Shown in pieces: positions 48,968 through 58,147 of a DNA stretch of 64,000 nucleotides; within the stretch, counting starts at the first letter, position 1, and every line of letters begins with the position of its first letter. The notes beneath the pieces are model-generated. The model saw nothing but the letters and a program-made list of their open reading frames with translations. It had not been told where the DNA came from and made no database searches. The position numbers and the translations under genes are program-made. This stretch comes from a bacterium (lineage in GTDB: Bacteria; Chloroflexota; Dehalococcoidia; Tepidiformales; Tepidiformaceae): positions 124,001 through 188,000 of the forward strand of contig QEVS01000004.1 in assembly GCA_003577245.1 (NCBI GenBank), read 5' to 3'.

Positions 48968-49012
48968 TGTCCCACTCGATGTGGGATCAGCCGTGTGATA
49001 TACTTGTCCCAC
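48968..49012. promoter_or_regulatory. Operator repeats and -10 element of the RHH-PIN module
   Basis: TGTCCCAC occurs at 48968-48975 and 49005-49012, with the inverted GTGGGATC at 48981-48988; TCCCAC-TCGAT-GTGGGA forms a clear inverted repeat. The -10 TATACT (48999-49004) lies between two copies, so the antitoxin could repress its own promoter. Confidence 0.65.
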
Positions 49013-49031
49013 AGCGAGTTCGGAGGACCCC

Positions 49032-49319
49032 TTGGGAGAGACTGTCCGTACGCATGTGGTGCTGCCCAAAGAGCTGGTCGATGAGATTGACGCGCTCGTG
49101 GGCAAGCGAAAGCGGAGCGAGTTCATCGCGGCGGGGCTGGAAGCCGCGGTGAGGCGAATGAGGCGCGCGGGATTAACGCGCGAGCTGATGGGCTCAATCC
49201 CTGCCGGCGCTGTGCCGGCCTGGGACACTCTCGAGTCGACGCTTGCCTGGCAGCGCCTGCAGCGGCCCGTTGACGACCCCTGGGATGACGCCGCCGCGCG
49301 CGCCACGGCCGCTTCGTGA
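49032..49319 (+). CDS. Ribbon-helix-helix antitoxin
   Basis: A 95-residue antitoxin. Residues 4-48 form a ribbon-helix-helix: beta strand VRTHVVLPKE, helix LVDEIDALVGKRKRSEF, then IAAGLEAAVRRMRRAG. The acidic C-terminus (DPWDDAAARATAAS) should cover the PIN toxin. TTG start five bases after GGAGG. Overlaps the toxin gene by four bases (GTGA). The repeats upstream are probable sites for autorepression. Confidence 0.85.
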   Translation: MGETVRTHVVLPKELVDEIDALVGKRKRSEFIAAGLEAAVRRMRRAGLTRELMGSIPAGAVPAWDTLESTLAWQRLQRPVDDPWDDAAARATAAS

Positions 49320-49708
49320 CCCGGTACCTGCTGGACTCGAACGAGCTGATCAACTTCGCCCGTGGACGCGAGCCGTTCGCCATCCGCATCCGCGATTTGC
49401 TCGAATCGGGTGAGGAGGTTGGGGTCTCGCCCGTGTGCGTCGCGGAGTTCCTCTCGAACCTTCCCCCGGAAAGGCGTTCCCGGTGGGTCGAGCTGTTGCT
49501 GGGCCTGACCGTCTGGCCACTCTCGTTCGAAGACGGTGTGCAGGCGGGAATCTACCGATACGAAGCAGCACGCTCAGGGCGCCCGCTGTCGACCCCGGAC
49601 ACCTTGATCGCCGCGACGGCGCACAGGGTGAACGCCATCGTTGTCACCGAAAACCTGAAGGACTTCCCTATGCCCGGCGTCCGCGTGATGAGCCTGGCCG
49701 AAGGCTAA
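49316..49708 (+). CDS. vapC: VapC-like PIN-domain toxin
   Basis: A 130-residue PIN ribonuclease with acidic residues in order: D8 in YLLDSNELINFA, E near 44 in CVAEFLSNL, D near 94 in STPDTLIAATA, and the VVTENLKDFP motif near the end. It begins with GTG in the last codons of the antitoxin gene. Likely cuts tRNA. Unlike the 28.8-kb module, its antitoxin is of the RHH rather than AbrB type, so cross-neutralisation is unlikely. Confidence 0.92.
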   Translation: MTRYLLDSNELINFARGREPFAIRIRDLLESGEEVGVSPVCVAEFLSNLPPERRSRWVELLLGLTVWPLSFEDGVQAGIYRYEAARSGRPLSTPDTLIAATAHRVNAIVVTENLKDFPMPGVRVMSLAEG

Positions 49709-49742
49709 CGGCCGCGAGGGGCAGCGGCGTAGAATCGGCGCC

Positions 49743-51104
49743 ATGGGCGAGCCCCGCATTCGCTACCTGACCTCGGGTGACGGGGTGAACATCGCCTACT
49801 GGGCGGAGGGCGAGGGGCGCACCGTCATCCACATGCCCCCCATGCCGTGGAGCCACCTGCAGGTGGAGTGGGAAGGCGAACGGCAGCGCGCGTGGTACCA
49901 GGCCCTGATTGCTCGCTGCCGGCTGGTCCGCTACGACAACCGGGGAAGCGGCCTCTCCGACCGGGGTGCCGAGAACCTGGGGCTGCAGGCCCACATCGGA
50001 GACCTCACGGCGCTCGTGGAGCGGCTCGGGACCGGGCCGGTCGCGCTGATCGGCGTTTCCTTCGCGAGCCCGGTGGCAATCGCTTTCGCAGCGTCGCACC
50101 CCGAGCTCGTGTCGCACCTTGTGCTCTGGTGCGGATTCGCAAATGCCATCGATTCCCACATCCCCCAACTCGCGGCCATGGGGCCGATGTTCGAGACGGA
50201 CTGGCCGCTCGCCACCGAAACGGTCGCCCACGCGCTCGTCGCAGGGTGGGACGCGCCCGACGAAGCGCGCCATTTCGCCGCCATGATGCGAGAGGCCAGC
50301 GACAGGGAGGGCACCTCGAAGTTCTTTTCCGCCTTCGACACGTTCGACGTGACGGCCGACCTCGGGCGCATCACCTGTCCCGTGCTGGTGCTGCAACGCC
50401 GCGGCGCCCGGGTTCCCGACCCGGCGGTATCGCGAAAGCTGGCGGCCATGATTCCCGGCGCGCAGTTGACGGCGCTCGAAGGAGAGTCGGTGCTCCCCTG
50501 GGTAGGAAACACCGCCCAGCTGCTGGAAACGACAGCGGATTTCCTCGGCCTGCGGCCGGCCGAGACCGCGCCATCCGCCGCCGCGGTGGCCACGGCCGGC
50601 GCCCTGCGGACCATCCTCTTCACCGACATCGAAGGGCACACGGCGATGATGCAGCGCCTCGGCGACGCCGAGGGACGCAGTATCCTGCGCCAGCACGAGC
50701 GCATCACGCGCGAAGCGCTGCGGGAGTTCGCGGGCAGCGAGGTCAAGACCATGGGCGATGGCTTCATGGCCTCGTTCGGCTCAGCGCAACGCGCGCTGGA
50801 GTGCGCCATCGCCCTGCAGAGGCGGCTCACCGAAGCTGCTTCGCGGCTCCCCTTCGTGCTCCGCATCCGGGTGGGGCTCAACGCCGGCGAGCCAATCGCC
50901 GAGGAAGACGACCTTTTCGGCGCCTCCGTAATCGCGGCGGCGCGCATCGCCGCTCACGCCGATGGCGGAGAGATCCTCGTCTCCAACGTGGTGCGGGAGC
51001 TGGCGGCGGGCAAGGGATTCGTATTCTCAGAGCGGGGAGAGACGGTGCTGCGCGGTTTCGATGACCCCGTGCGCCTCTTCGAGCTGCGCTGGCAGGAGGG
51101 TTAG
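49743..51104 (+). CDS. Fused alpha/beta hydrolase-like and class III adenylate cyclase protein
   Basis: A 453-residue fusion. Residues 1-275 are an alpha/beta hydrolase fold with nucleophile Ser106 (GVSFAS). The acidic residue is replaced: the usual 'RRGDR' reads RRGARVPDP, and the last loop reads EGESVLPW where His is expected. So the triad looks broken and the domain may bind rather than hydrolyse ligands. Residues 285-453 are a class III cyclase with FTDIEGHT and KTMGDGFMASF (metal aspartates) and DLFGASVIAAARI. The whole is probably a cytoplasmic ligand-sensing adenylate cyclase. No cAMP receptor is adjacent. Confidence 0.85.
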   Translation: MGEPRIRYLTSGDGVNIAYWAEGEGRTVIHMPPMPWSHLQVEWEGERQRAWYQALIARCRLVRYDNRGSGLSDRGAENLGLQAHIGDLTALVERLGTGPVALIGVSFASPVAIAFAASHPELVSHLVLWCGFANAIDSHIPQLAAMGPMFETDWPLATETVAHALVAGWDAPDEARHFAAMMREASDREGTSKFFSAFDTFDVTADLGRITCPVLVLQRRGARVPDPAVSRKLAAMIPGAQLTALEGESVLPWVGNTAQLLETTADFLGLRPAETAPSAAAVATAGALRTILFTDIEGHTAMMQRLGDAEGRSILRQHERITREALREFAGSEVKTMGDGFMASFGSAQRALECAIALQRRLTEAASRLPFVLRIRVGLNAGEPIAEEDDLFGASVIAAARIAAHADGGEILVSNVVRELAAGKGFVFSERGETVLRGFDDPVRLFELRWQEG

Positions 51105-51105
51105 T

Positions 51106-51432
51106 TCAGGCGGCGTCGCGGGCGCCGGGCCCGTGTTTCGCCCGGTACTGCTCGCGCAGGGCGCGGGCCGCACGGTCGGCTTCGAAGGCCAGAATGCGGC
51201 GGTTCTTGCGCCTCCGCGCGCGGCCCGCAAGGTGGTGCGCGGAATCGGCCACCACAAGCCCCAGGGCCAGGGCCATGAGGCTGATGGACCACGCTACGAC
51301 CCCGGCAACGCCCGAAACCAGCCCCAGCAGGGCCATCGCAAGCGCCGGGTTGCGCACTCCCCACGACCAGAAGGCGACCATACTTTCATGGTCGGCAGCG
51401 GCGGCAAGAACTAAAGGGAAGTCCGTCATCAC
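51106..51432 (-). CDS. Small membrane protein, hypothetical
   Basis: A 108-residue protein with two closely spaced hydrophobic segments (about 28-65: NPALAMALLGLVSGVAGVVA and ISLMALALGLVVADS), then a basic cytoplasmic tail (GRARRRKNRRILAFEADRAAR). It resembles small integral proteins near enzymes of lipid metabolism but has no family motif. It ends two bases from the convergent cyclase fusion. The ATG start has no strong ribosome site. Confidence 0.6.
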   Translation of the reverse strand: MMTDFPLVLAAAADHESMVAFWSWGVRNPALAMALLGLVSGVAGVVAWSISLMALALGLVVADSAHHLAGRARRRKNRRILAFEADRAARALREQYRAKHGPGARDAA

Positions 51433-51474
51433 ACCGGGGTGGCACGCTCCCCGGCATGCGTCCGGATGGACTGC

Positions 51475-52317
51475 CTAGCGGCCCTGGGTCCAGAACGGGC
51501 CGGTATCAGTGGCCCAGGCCCTTGCCCAGTCTGGCTCCCGGCGCTCGAGGAAGGCCGCCAGCCCTTCTGTGAACTCGGGACTCGCGATCTGCATGCGCTG
51601 GTTCGCCCACTCGTATTCAAGGTGCTGCTCGAGCGTCGACGACATGGCGTACTGGAGATCGCGGCGAGTGTAGGTGAGGGCGGATGGCGGCTGGGAGGCG
51701 ATCTTGCGGGCCAGCGCCATGGTCTCGTCGAGGAGCTGCGCGTGGGGTACGACCTTCGACACCATGCCGATGCGCAGCGCCTCCTGCGCATCGATCATGC
51801 GGGCGGTGAAGAAGAGCTCGGCCGCGCGCTCGGGACCCACCAGCCGCGGGAGGAACCAGGAGAGGCCGAAGTCGGGCGCGAGCCCGCGGCTGATGAAGAC
51901 GGTGCTGAAGCGCGCTTCTTCGCTGGCGATGCGGATGTCCATGCAGAGGGCCAGCCCGAGACCACCGCCCACCGTGACGCCGTTTATGGCGGCGATTACC
52001 GGCTTGGAACCGCGGCAGATGGTGAGCACGGTTCGGCCCGCACCGCCCAGGTAGTCGATCGCTTCGGCGCGGCGGCCGCCCGGGCCGGCGCCGGGGAAGG
52101 CCTCGACGGCCGGGTCCTTCAGGTCGGCGCCCGCGCACCAGGCACGGCCCTCGCCAATGACAACGAAGGCGCGCACCGAGTCATCCTGCTCGCCGGAGCG
52201 GATGGCTTCGTTGATTGAGACGATGAGGGTGCCGCCCATGGTGTTGAGGCGCTCGGGCCGGTTCAGGCGGATGAGCCGCACCCCTTCAGGCGTGGTTTCG
52301 ACAATGCAATCGGGCAT
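51475..52317 (-). CDS. Enoyl-CoA hydratase/isomerase family protein
   Basis: A 280-residue crotonase-fold protein. The oxyanion segments WCAGADLKD and NGVTVGGGLGLALCMDIRIA are clear. The first catalytic Glu position in GGGLGLAL is Gly, and the second reads APDFGLSWFLPRLVG with Asp for Glu, so classical hydration is uncertain; isomerase (PaaG-like) or CoA hydrolase chemistry should be weighed. Start at 52317 matches the family (MPDCIVETTPEGV). Alone; divergent from no neighbour. Confidence 0.88.
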   Translation of the reverse strand: MPDCIVETTPEGVRLIRLNRPERLNTMGGTLIVSINEAIRSGEQDDSVRAFVVIGEGRAWCAGADLKDPAVEAFPGAGPGGRRAEAIDYLGGAGRTVLTICRGSKPVIAAINGVTVGGGLGLALCMDIRIASEEARFSTVFISRGLAPDFGLSWFLPRLVGPERAAELFFTARMIDAQEALRIGMVSKVVPHAQLLDETMALARKIASQPPSALTYTRRDLQYAMSSTLEQHLEYEWANQRMQIASPEFTEGLAAFLERREPDWARAWATDTGPFWTQGR

Positions 52318-52424
52318 GGCGCAGGCCCCCTCAGGTGATTGAGGGGATTCTGGCGCACACCGCCGCCGGGCGCCAGCAGCGGGCACGGCGCTTGCCGGCA
52401 TCCTGTGCGCCGGGCCGGGCTGGT

Positions 52425-53303
52425 TCAGCCGGCCGCCGCGTACCAGCGTTCCGGGGTGCCACTCGCGCTCTCTATGAAGGCAAAGGCGCGTTCGAGGACG
52501 CGCTCGATGCCGCCGGCTGCCTCTTCGATTGCCGCGAGGTCGCCCGGCATCTCGCCAGGGGCGGCCTGTTCATCGTCGTAGCCGCAGTAAAGGCCGTAGT
52601 GGAGCACCAGGCGATTGGCCTGCGCGACCACGCCCGGCAGGCCGTCGGCGGCAGGGGTCTGCGCTTCATCGTGGTGCAGGGCGATGGCATCGACCAGGTG
52701 GCCGGGGAATTTCCACTGCTCGCCCAGCACGCGGCCCACGGCGGCGTGGTCAAAGCCGGTCAGCCGGGTCTCGGCCTCGTGGAGGCTGGAATGGTTGGAG
52801 CGGGCGAAGGTCACGGCGTCGGCGAACTCGCGGGGCATGACCTGCGAGATAACCAGCCGGCCGATGTCATGGAGGATGCCGGCGGTGAATGCGTCCTCGG
52901 GGCGCGCCGCGCGCGTCTTCTTGGCGATGGCTTCGCCGGCCACCGCCGTGGCAACGCTGTGGCCCCAGAAGAGGTCCAGGTCAAAGACGCCATCGAGCAG
53001 GCGGTTGCGCTTGAAGGAGTTGACGAGGCTCGCGCCAACAGCCAGCTGGCGAACCTGCTTGAAGCCGAGAACCAGCACGGCCTCCCGCACGGTGCCGACT
53101 CGGCGAGCGAAGCCGTAGTAGGCAGAGTTGCTGATCTTTATGAGCCGGGCAGTGAGAGCCTGGTCCGTACTCAGCACCTGCGCCAGGTCGAGCGCGCTCG
53201 TGCGGTCATCGTCGGCGAGCCCCATCACGCGCGCCGCGACCGCGGGCAACGGGGGAAGGTCTTCAAGTTGGCCCAGGATATCGCGGGCGTTGCTGCTCAT
53301 CAC
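52425..53303 (-). CDS. HDOD domain signalling protein
   Basis: A 292-residue HDOD protein. LPPLPAVAARVMGL starts the domain; KISNSAYYGFARRVGTVREA and LGFKQVRQLA follow, and HDIGRLV with HHDEAQ gives HD-like residues. HDOD proteins usually bind regulators rather than hydrolyse cyclic nucleotides. The C-terminal 80 residues are variable and acidic. It is divergent from the SDR gene and shares about 130 bases of upstream DNA with it, including CTTAA-CGGCCA-TTAAG near 53340. Confidence 0.87.
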   Translation of the reverse strand: MMSSNARDILGQLEDLPPLPAVAARVMGLADDDRTSALDLAQVLSTDQALTARLIKISNSAYYGFARRVGTVREAVLVLGFKQVRQLAVGASLVNSFKRNRLLDGVFDLDLFWGHSVATAVAGEAIAKKTRAARPEDAFTAGILHDIGRLVISQVMPREFADAVTFARSNHSSLHEAETRLTGFDHAAVGRVLGEQWKFPGHLVDAIALHHDEAQTPAADGLPGVVAQANRLVLHYGLYCGYDDEQAAPGEMPGDLAAIEEAAGGIERVLERAFAFIESASGTPERWYAAAG

Positions 53304-53380
53304 GAGACGATCATCGGTTCGCGGGCAACGTCACTTAACGGCCATTAAGGAGAATTCGGCCGCTCTGCCGCCCCGGCGCT

Positions 53381-53408
53381 TTGCACGGTGGCAATGGCTC
53401 TCTAGAGT
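53381..53408 (+). promoter_or_regulatory. Candidate promoter of the SDR gene
   Basis: TTGCAC (53381-53386), a 16-base spacer and TAGAGT (53403-53408) lie 28 bases before the ATG at 53436, with AGGAG before the start. Confidence 0.4.
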
Positions 53409-53435
53409 GAGCGCATTCACACCAGGAGTTGGGAC

Positions 53436-54218
53436 ATGCGCCTGAAGGGCAAGGTTGCCGCCGTCACGGGCGGCGCAAGCGGCATCGGCAAGGAAATCGC
53501 CTACGCGTTCGCGCGCGAAGGGGCCGCGGTCGCGATTGGCGATATCGATGAGGAAGGCGCCAGCGCCGCCGCCACGGAGATCGCCGAGGAGACGGGGGCG
53601 CGCACGCTCGGGATGCGCTGCGACGTGGTCTCGAGAGCGGACCTGGACGGGCTGGTGGCGGCCGCGGCTGACAAGTTCGGAAGGTTCGACATCATGGTCG
53701 CGAACGCGGGCATCGCCATCTTCAGGCCCCCGCTCGAAACCACCGAGGAAGACTGGGACAGCATCATGGATGTGAACGCCAAGGGCGTGCTCCTGAGCGA
53801 CCAGGCGGCGGCACGGCAGATGATCGCCGAGGGGCACGGCGGCGCGATCGTGAACATCGCGAGCGTGGCGGCCCTCATGCCGTCGGTGGGGCTCACCGCC
53901 TACTGCGCCTCCAAGGCCGCTGTCATGCATATGACCAAGTGCTTCGCGCTCGACCTGGCGCAGTATGGCATTCGGGTGACATCGATTGCGCCCGGGCTCG
54001 TGGACACGCCGCTCTGGGGCAAGGGAATGGGTGACCCCGGCATCCTCGACCACGGGCTGCGCGACCAGTTCGCCACGCGCGTGCCCCTCGGCCGCATGGC
54101 AACCGCCGATGACATCGCGAAGATGGTCGCCTTCCTTGTCAGCGACGAAGGGGAGTACCTCACCGGCCACATCTTCGTGGTGGACGGGGGGCAATCGCTG
54201 GCCCCTGCGGCCCGGTAG
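53436..54218 (+). CDS. SDR family oxidoreductase
   Basis: A 260-residue short-chain dehydrogenase: TGGASGIGKEIAYAFAREG, VANAGIAIF, Ser in NIASVAALM, and YCASKAAVMHMTK for the Tyr-Lys pair. The C-terminal VDTPLWGKGMGD substrate loop follows. D37 after GDIDEEG suggests NAD rather than NADP. Substrate unknown; its end is far from MFS (164 bases), so it is its own unit. Confidence 0.94.
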   Translation: MRLKGKVAAVTGGASGIGKEIAYAFAREGAAVAIGDIDEEGASAAATEIAEETGARTLGMRCDVVSRADLDGLVAAAADKFGRFDIMVANAGIAIFRPPLETTEEDWDSIMDVNAKGVLLSDQAAARQMIAEGHGGAIVNIASVAALMPSVGLTAYCASKAAVMHMTKCFALDLAQYGIRVTSIAPGLVDTPLWGKGMGDPGILDHGLRDQFATRVPLGRMATADDIAKMVAFLVSDEGEYLTGHIFVVDGGQSLAPAAR

Positions 54219-54382
54219 GAAGGCGCATCGGCCCCGGGAGCGGAGGCCCATCCCGCACCGGCCGGCTGTGCGGCGGCGAGCCCCCTTGCTCGCGGACCAG
54301 CCCGCTGGCGCGCTCCATGAGTTACGGGTTACGGGGCCACTCCTGATGGCCGTCATAGTCCGGGTGGTGGCTTTGCGCTTGA

Positions 54383-55654
54383 GTGGGGATTGAGCAGAGC
54401 AGTGTGGGAGGGTGGTTCCCCGTGTCTTACCGCTGGCTTGTGATCATCGGGCTCTTTTCGGGCGTCAGTTCGACCGCCATGTGGGTCAGCTACTCCGTCG
54501 GCATCATGCTCCCCGACATGAAGGCCGAGCTCGGCATGTCGCCCGCGCAGGCAGGCATCCTCGGGGCGATGAGCTGGTTCGCCATGATCCTGCTCGGCAT
54601 CCCCGTGGCCACTATCGTGAGCAGGTTCAACGCCCGCCTCATGATCTTCGCGAGCGCCGTGCACATGGCGCTGTTCGCATTCCTCCAGGGATGGGCGCCC
54701 ACCTTCGAGCTGGAGCTGCTCTTCCGCTTCATCTTCATGATGGGTTTTGTCAGCCGGCAGGCAAACTCGGCCATGCTCATCCAGCAGTGGTTCGCCCAGC
54801 ACGAGGTGCCGCGCGTGCAGTCGTTCATCACCGTGGTCATGGGGCTGGCGCAGATTGCCGCCGTAGGCTTCCTACCGTGGATGCTCATCTGGTTCGACGG
54901 CTGGCGAAACACGTTCTACGCCCTGGGCGTGCTGCTGGCCGCCTCTTCGCTGCTGTGGGTCATCTTCGCGCGCGATAACCCGGGAGCAACGGTCCGGGCG
55001 CCGGCAGCCTCGAAAGAGCGCACCCCGCTGACAGCCATCTTCCGCTACCAGCCAGTCTGGATGTTCGGCGTGGCCACGGCGTTCTGCATCGTCGGCACGT
55101 CGGCCTTCTCCGTGTTCTGGCCCACCTTCCTGACCGAGGAGCGCGGGCTCTCGCTCCGCATGGCGGGGTTCTTCACTGCGGGCATCCCGGTGGGACAGAT
55201 CCTGGGGGCGCTCCACTGCTCCTGGATCCGGGGTCGCGTGACTGCTCGCCGCCAGCAGATGTACCTCACCGGGGTGGTCTGCACCGGTTCGATGCTGGTG
55301 ATGGCGCTGGTGCCCTTCCGGCCGCTCCTGCCCCTGGGTGCGTTCGGCCTGGGGTGGGCGTGCATGCAGGTCTACCCGACCCTGGTGGCCATCCCCTTCG
55401 AGCTGCCCAACATCCGCCCCCGCGAAGTCGCCGTTGTCTCCTCGTTCATGTTCAGCCTCTTCACCCTCGGAGGGGTGATTGGGCCGCTGCTCACCGGCGT
55501 TGTCCAGCAGGCCACGGGCTCGCTCCAGACCGGGTTCCTGGTTGTCTCACTCATTCACCTGGGCATCTTCGTGGTGGTCTTCGCATCGGAGAGAGGGCTA
55601 CCCGCGCTCCCCCGCGTGGCGCGGCGCGAGCCGGCGCTGGCGGCGGCCGACTGA
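54383..55654 (+). CDS. MFS transporter
   Basis: A 423-residue major facilitator with 12 hydrophobic segments; the first is SYRWLVIIGLFSGVSST and the loop after the second has PVATIVSRFNARLM, a weak form of the MFS motif. The mid-protein loop is basic/helical. Substrate unknown; monocarboxylate or drug-type members look alike by eye. GTG start. Its TGA overlaps the next ATG by one base, so the small following gene is coupled. Confidence 0.9.
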   Translation: MGIEQSSVGGWFPVSYRWLVIIGLFSGVSSTAMWVSYSVGIMLPDMKAELGMSPAQAGILGAMSWFAMILLGIPVATIVSRFNARLMIFASAVHMALFAFLQGWAPTFELELLFRFIFMMGFVSRQANSAMLIQQWFAQHEVPRVQSFITVVMGLAQIAAVGFLPWMLIWFDGWRNTFYALGVLLAASSLLWVIFARDNPGATVRAPAASKERTPLTAIFRYQPVWMFGVATAFCIVGTSAFSVFWPTFLTEERGLSLRMAGFFTAGIPVGQILGALHCSWIRGRVTARRQQMYLTGVVCTGSMLVMALVPFRPLLPLGAFGLGWACMQVYPTLVAIPFELPNIRPREVAVVSSFMFSLFTLGGVIGPLLTGVVQQATGSLQTGFLVVSLIHLGIFVVVFASERGLPALPRVARREPALAAAD

Positions 55655-55950
55655 TGACTGGGCTCCGCGCAGCGGCCCTCCTCGCAACCCGCCATGGCAC
55701 GGCCCTGGCCAGCGTTGGCGCCGCCGGCTTCCTGGCGGCACTCATGCTCATGCCTCAGCCTTCCGGCGCCAACGAACGGAACCCCGGGGCATTCCTCTGG
55801 GAGTGCCACGCCGCCGGAAGCGGCAGCGGGCAGCTTGCCGCCACACTCCTGGACAGCCACGAGGGCGAGCGCACCATCCGGGCACCCGCGCTTCCGGACG
55901 CCGGGCGCCCGCCGCGGGGACTGGCCTTTGGCACATTCGCGCGCGAGTGA
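55654..55950 (+). CDS. Small secreted or membrane hypothetical protein
   Basis: A 98-residue protein. The N-terminus has one hydrophobic segment (about 16-34: ALASVGAAGFLAALMLM) that may be a signal anchor. The rest is Gly/Ala/Arg-rich and has one Cys (FLWECHAA). It begins within the MFS stop (TGATG), so it may work with the transporter. Nothing else identifies it. Confidence 0.55.
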   Translation: MTGLRAAALLATRHGTALASVGAAGFLAALMLMPQPSGANERNPGAFLWECHAAGSGSGQLAATLLDSHEGERTIRAPALPDAGRPPRGLAFGTFARE

Positions 55951-56091
55951 GGCTTCGCCCGCTGCTGCTGTCTGTCATGCACCCCTGTCCTGGCCCCGGC
56001 AACCATGGCGACGAAAGCGAAGAACTCCCCTACCATGGCCGCCGTGGGCGCCGCGCGAGCCAGGGACGGCGCCGGGACGACGAGGTATCGC

Positions 56092-57303
56092 ATGCCCTAC
56101 AACGACGACTTCACCGATCTGACGCCGGACCAGGCGCTGCTGAAGCGGGAAGCACACCGCTTCGCCGAAGAGGTGATGCGGCCCACTGCCGCCAGCCTGG
56201 ATGACCTCCGGCCCGAGGAGGTTATCAGCGGCGGCTCTCCCCTCTGGGAGGCCTTCAGGAAGACCTACCAGGCCGGACACCACCTGCGCGCCTTTCCGCC
56301 CGAGCTCGGCGGTCCGGGGCTGGGACCCATTGAAGCCCACGTGGTCGCCGAAGAGTTCGGCTGGGGAAACGCCGGGCTTTCCATTGCCATGGGCGTCACC
56401 GCCATGCCCTTCCGCTTCGCCGCCATGAACGGTAACCCCGACCTGATGCGCGAGATCGTGATGCCCTTCCTCGAAGACAGGGAGGGCCGCCACATCGGCT
56501 GCTGGGCGGGGACCGAGCCCAACCACGCCTCGGACCTCATCCTCGGCGGCTACAACCCGGACGACCATCTCGACTGCAGCGCCTTCAGGGACGGCGACGA
56601 GTGGGTCATCCGCGGGCAGAAGTCTTCGTGGGTATCGAACGGCACCATCGCCACGCACGCGCTCGCGTTCCTGAACGTGCAGCCCGAAATGGGTATGGCG
56701 GGGACGGGCATCGCCGTGGTGCCGCTCAACCTCCCCGGGGTCTCGAAGGGCCCGCCCCTCAACAAGCTGGGCCAGCGCGCGCTGAACCAGGGCGAGATCT
56801 TCTTCGACGACGTGCGCATCCCGGCGCACTACATGCTCATGGAACCACCGCACGCCTTCGCCGCCATCGAGATGATCATGGCCGGGGCCAACGCGGGCAT
56901 GTCGACCACGTTCAGCGGCGTGGCCCGCGCCGCCTTCGAAGAGGCCCTGACGTACACCCAATCGCGCAGCCAGAGCGGGGTTCCCCTTTCCAGCCACCAG
57001 CTGGTCCAGAAGCGCCTCTTCGATATGTTCATGCGCGTCGAGGCTTCGCGCGCTCTTTCGCGGAAGGCGAACCTCCGCCTTGGGAGCGGGCAGCCGACCG
57101 TGCACTTTTCGATGGCGGCCAAGGTGTTCGCCACGCGCACTGCCTTCGACGTGGCCTCCGACGCAAGCGAGCTCTGCGGCGCTATGGGCATGGTCAAGGG
57201 CGTGCTTGTAGAGCAGCTCATGCGCGACGCTCGCGCATCGCTAATCGAAGACGGGGCGAACGACGTGCTCTCGCTCGCCGCCGCCCGCCAGCTGCTCAAC
57301 TGA
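56092..57303 (+). CDS. Acyl-CoA dehydrogenase
   Basis: A 403-residue dehydrogenase from MPYNDDFTDLTPDQ, with ELGGPGLGPIEAHVVAEEFG, GCWAGTEPNHASDL, RGQKSSWVSNGT and a C-terminal helical domain ending VKGVLVEQLMRDARASLIED. The longer frame to 56005 is open, but GAGG lies before 56092. It differs from the other two dehydrogenases here, including GTEPNHASD in place of the usual EPGAGSD. It leads a unit with nitroreductase and cupin genes. Confidence 0.9.
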   Translation: MPYNDDFTDLTPDQALLKREAHRFAEEVMRPTAASLDDLRPEEVISGGSPLWEAFRKTYQAGHHLRAFPPELGGPGLGPIEAHVVAEEFGWGNAGLSIAMGVTAMPFRFAAMNGNPDLMREIVMPFLEDREGRHIGCWAGTEPNHASDLILGGYNPDDHLDCSAFRDGDEWVIRGQKSSWVSNGTIATHALAFLNVQPEMGMAGTGIAVVPLNLPGVSKGPPLNKLGQRALNQGEIFFDDVRIPAHYMLMEPPHAFAAIEMIMAGANAGMSTTFSGVARAAFEEALTYTQSRSQSGVPLSSHQLVQKRLFDMFMRVEASRALSRKANLRLGSGQPTVHFSMAAKVFATRTAFDVASDASELCGAMGMVKGVLVEQLMRDARASLIEDGANDVLSLAAARQLLN

Positions 57304-57334
57304 GCGGCGCCAGCAAGCAGAACAGGGAGTCGAA

Positions 57335-58147
57335 ATGGAACTGAAGGAAGTCATTGGCCGTCGCCGCACCATCCGCTTTTTCCTGCCCCACCGGCAGGTG
57401 GAGCGCGAGAAGATCCAGAAGATGCTGGAGGCGGCCCGCCACGCCTCGTGCGTGGGCAACGTCATGAACGTGCGCGCGGTGGTCATCTGGCGCGACCAGG
57501 CCCCGGAAAACCTGCTCAAGGCCCTCACGCCGCCATTGGGCTACCAGCAGATGCAGACCGCGCCCGTCTTCATCTTCTGGTACAACGAGCGCGCCGCCTA
57601 CCAGATCGACAAGTGGATTGACGACCTTTACGGCCTCGTCCGGTCGCGACGCATCGGCACCTCGGTGGAGGGAACGATCGCCGAGATAGACAAGCGCCTG
57701 AAGCCGGTCTTCTCCATGGGGTGGGAGGCCTCATCGGTCTCGCCGCTGGCCTTCATGGATGTGGGCCTGGCGATTTCCCAGGCGAACCTCGTGGCCTACG
57801 ACGAGGGCCTCGGCACCTGCATGATGAGCAGCCCCCGCATCGAACGCATCGGCAAGATGCTCAACCTCCCCGAAACCGCCGTGCCCGTGGCCGTGCAGGC
57901 CGTTGGCTACCCGGCGGAGTCGTGGGAAGCAGGTGGCCAGACCCCCAAGCCCCCGCTGGGAGAGCTCTTCTCCGAGATGAGCCACGGTAAGCCGTTCGAG
58001 GCCGACCCGGCGGTCGAAGAAGAGCTGAAGGACGCCCGCATGTGCCAGGAAACGGCGCCCCTGCCGTGGCGCGATGCGGAGCTCCAATACCTCATTCGCG
58101 CGCTCGGACTTGAGGACCGCATTCTCGCCGTGGACTTCGGGACGTAG
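57335..58147 (+). CDS. Nitroreductase family protein
   Basis: A 270-residue FMN protein. RRRTIRFFLPHRQVEREKIQ is the FMN-binding N-terminus, and GLGTCMMSSPRIERIGKMLN the C-terminal FMN site. It may reduce nitro groups, quinones or enoyl-type substrates with NAD(P)H. It is 31 bases after the dehydrogenase gene and directly abuts the cupin gene (stop 58147, start 58148), so all three probably act on one pathway. Confidence 0.88.
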   Translation: MELKEVIGRRRTIRFFLPHRQVEREKIQKMLEAARHASCVGNVMNVRAVVIWRDQAPENLLKALTPPLGYQQMQTAPVFIFWYNERAAYQIDKWIDDLYGLVRSRRIGTSVEGTIAEIDKRLKPVFSMGWEASSVSPLAFMDVGLAISQANLVAYDEGLGTCMMSSPRIERIGKMLNLPETAVPVAVQAVGYPAESWEAGGQTPKPPLGELFSEMSHGKPFEADPAVEEELKDARMCQETAPLPWRDAELQYLIRALGLEDRILAVDFGT

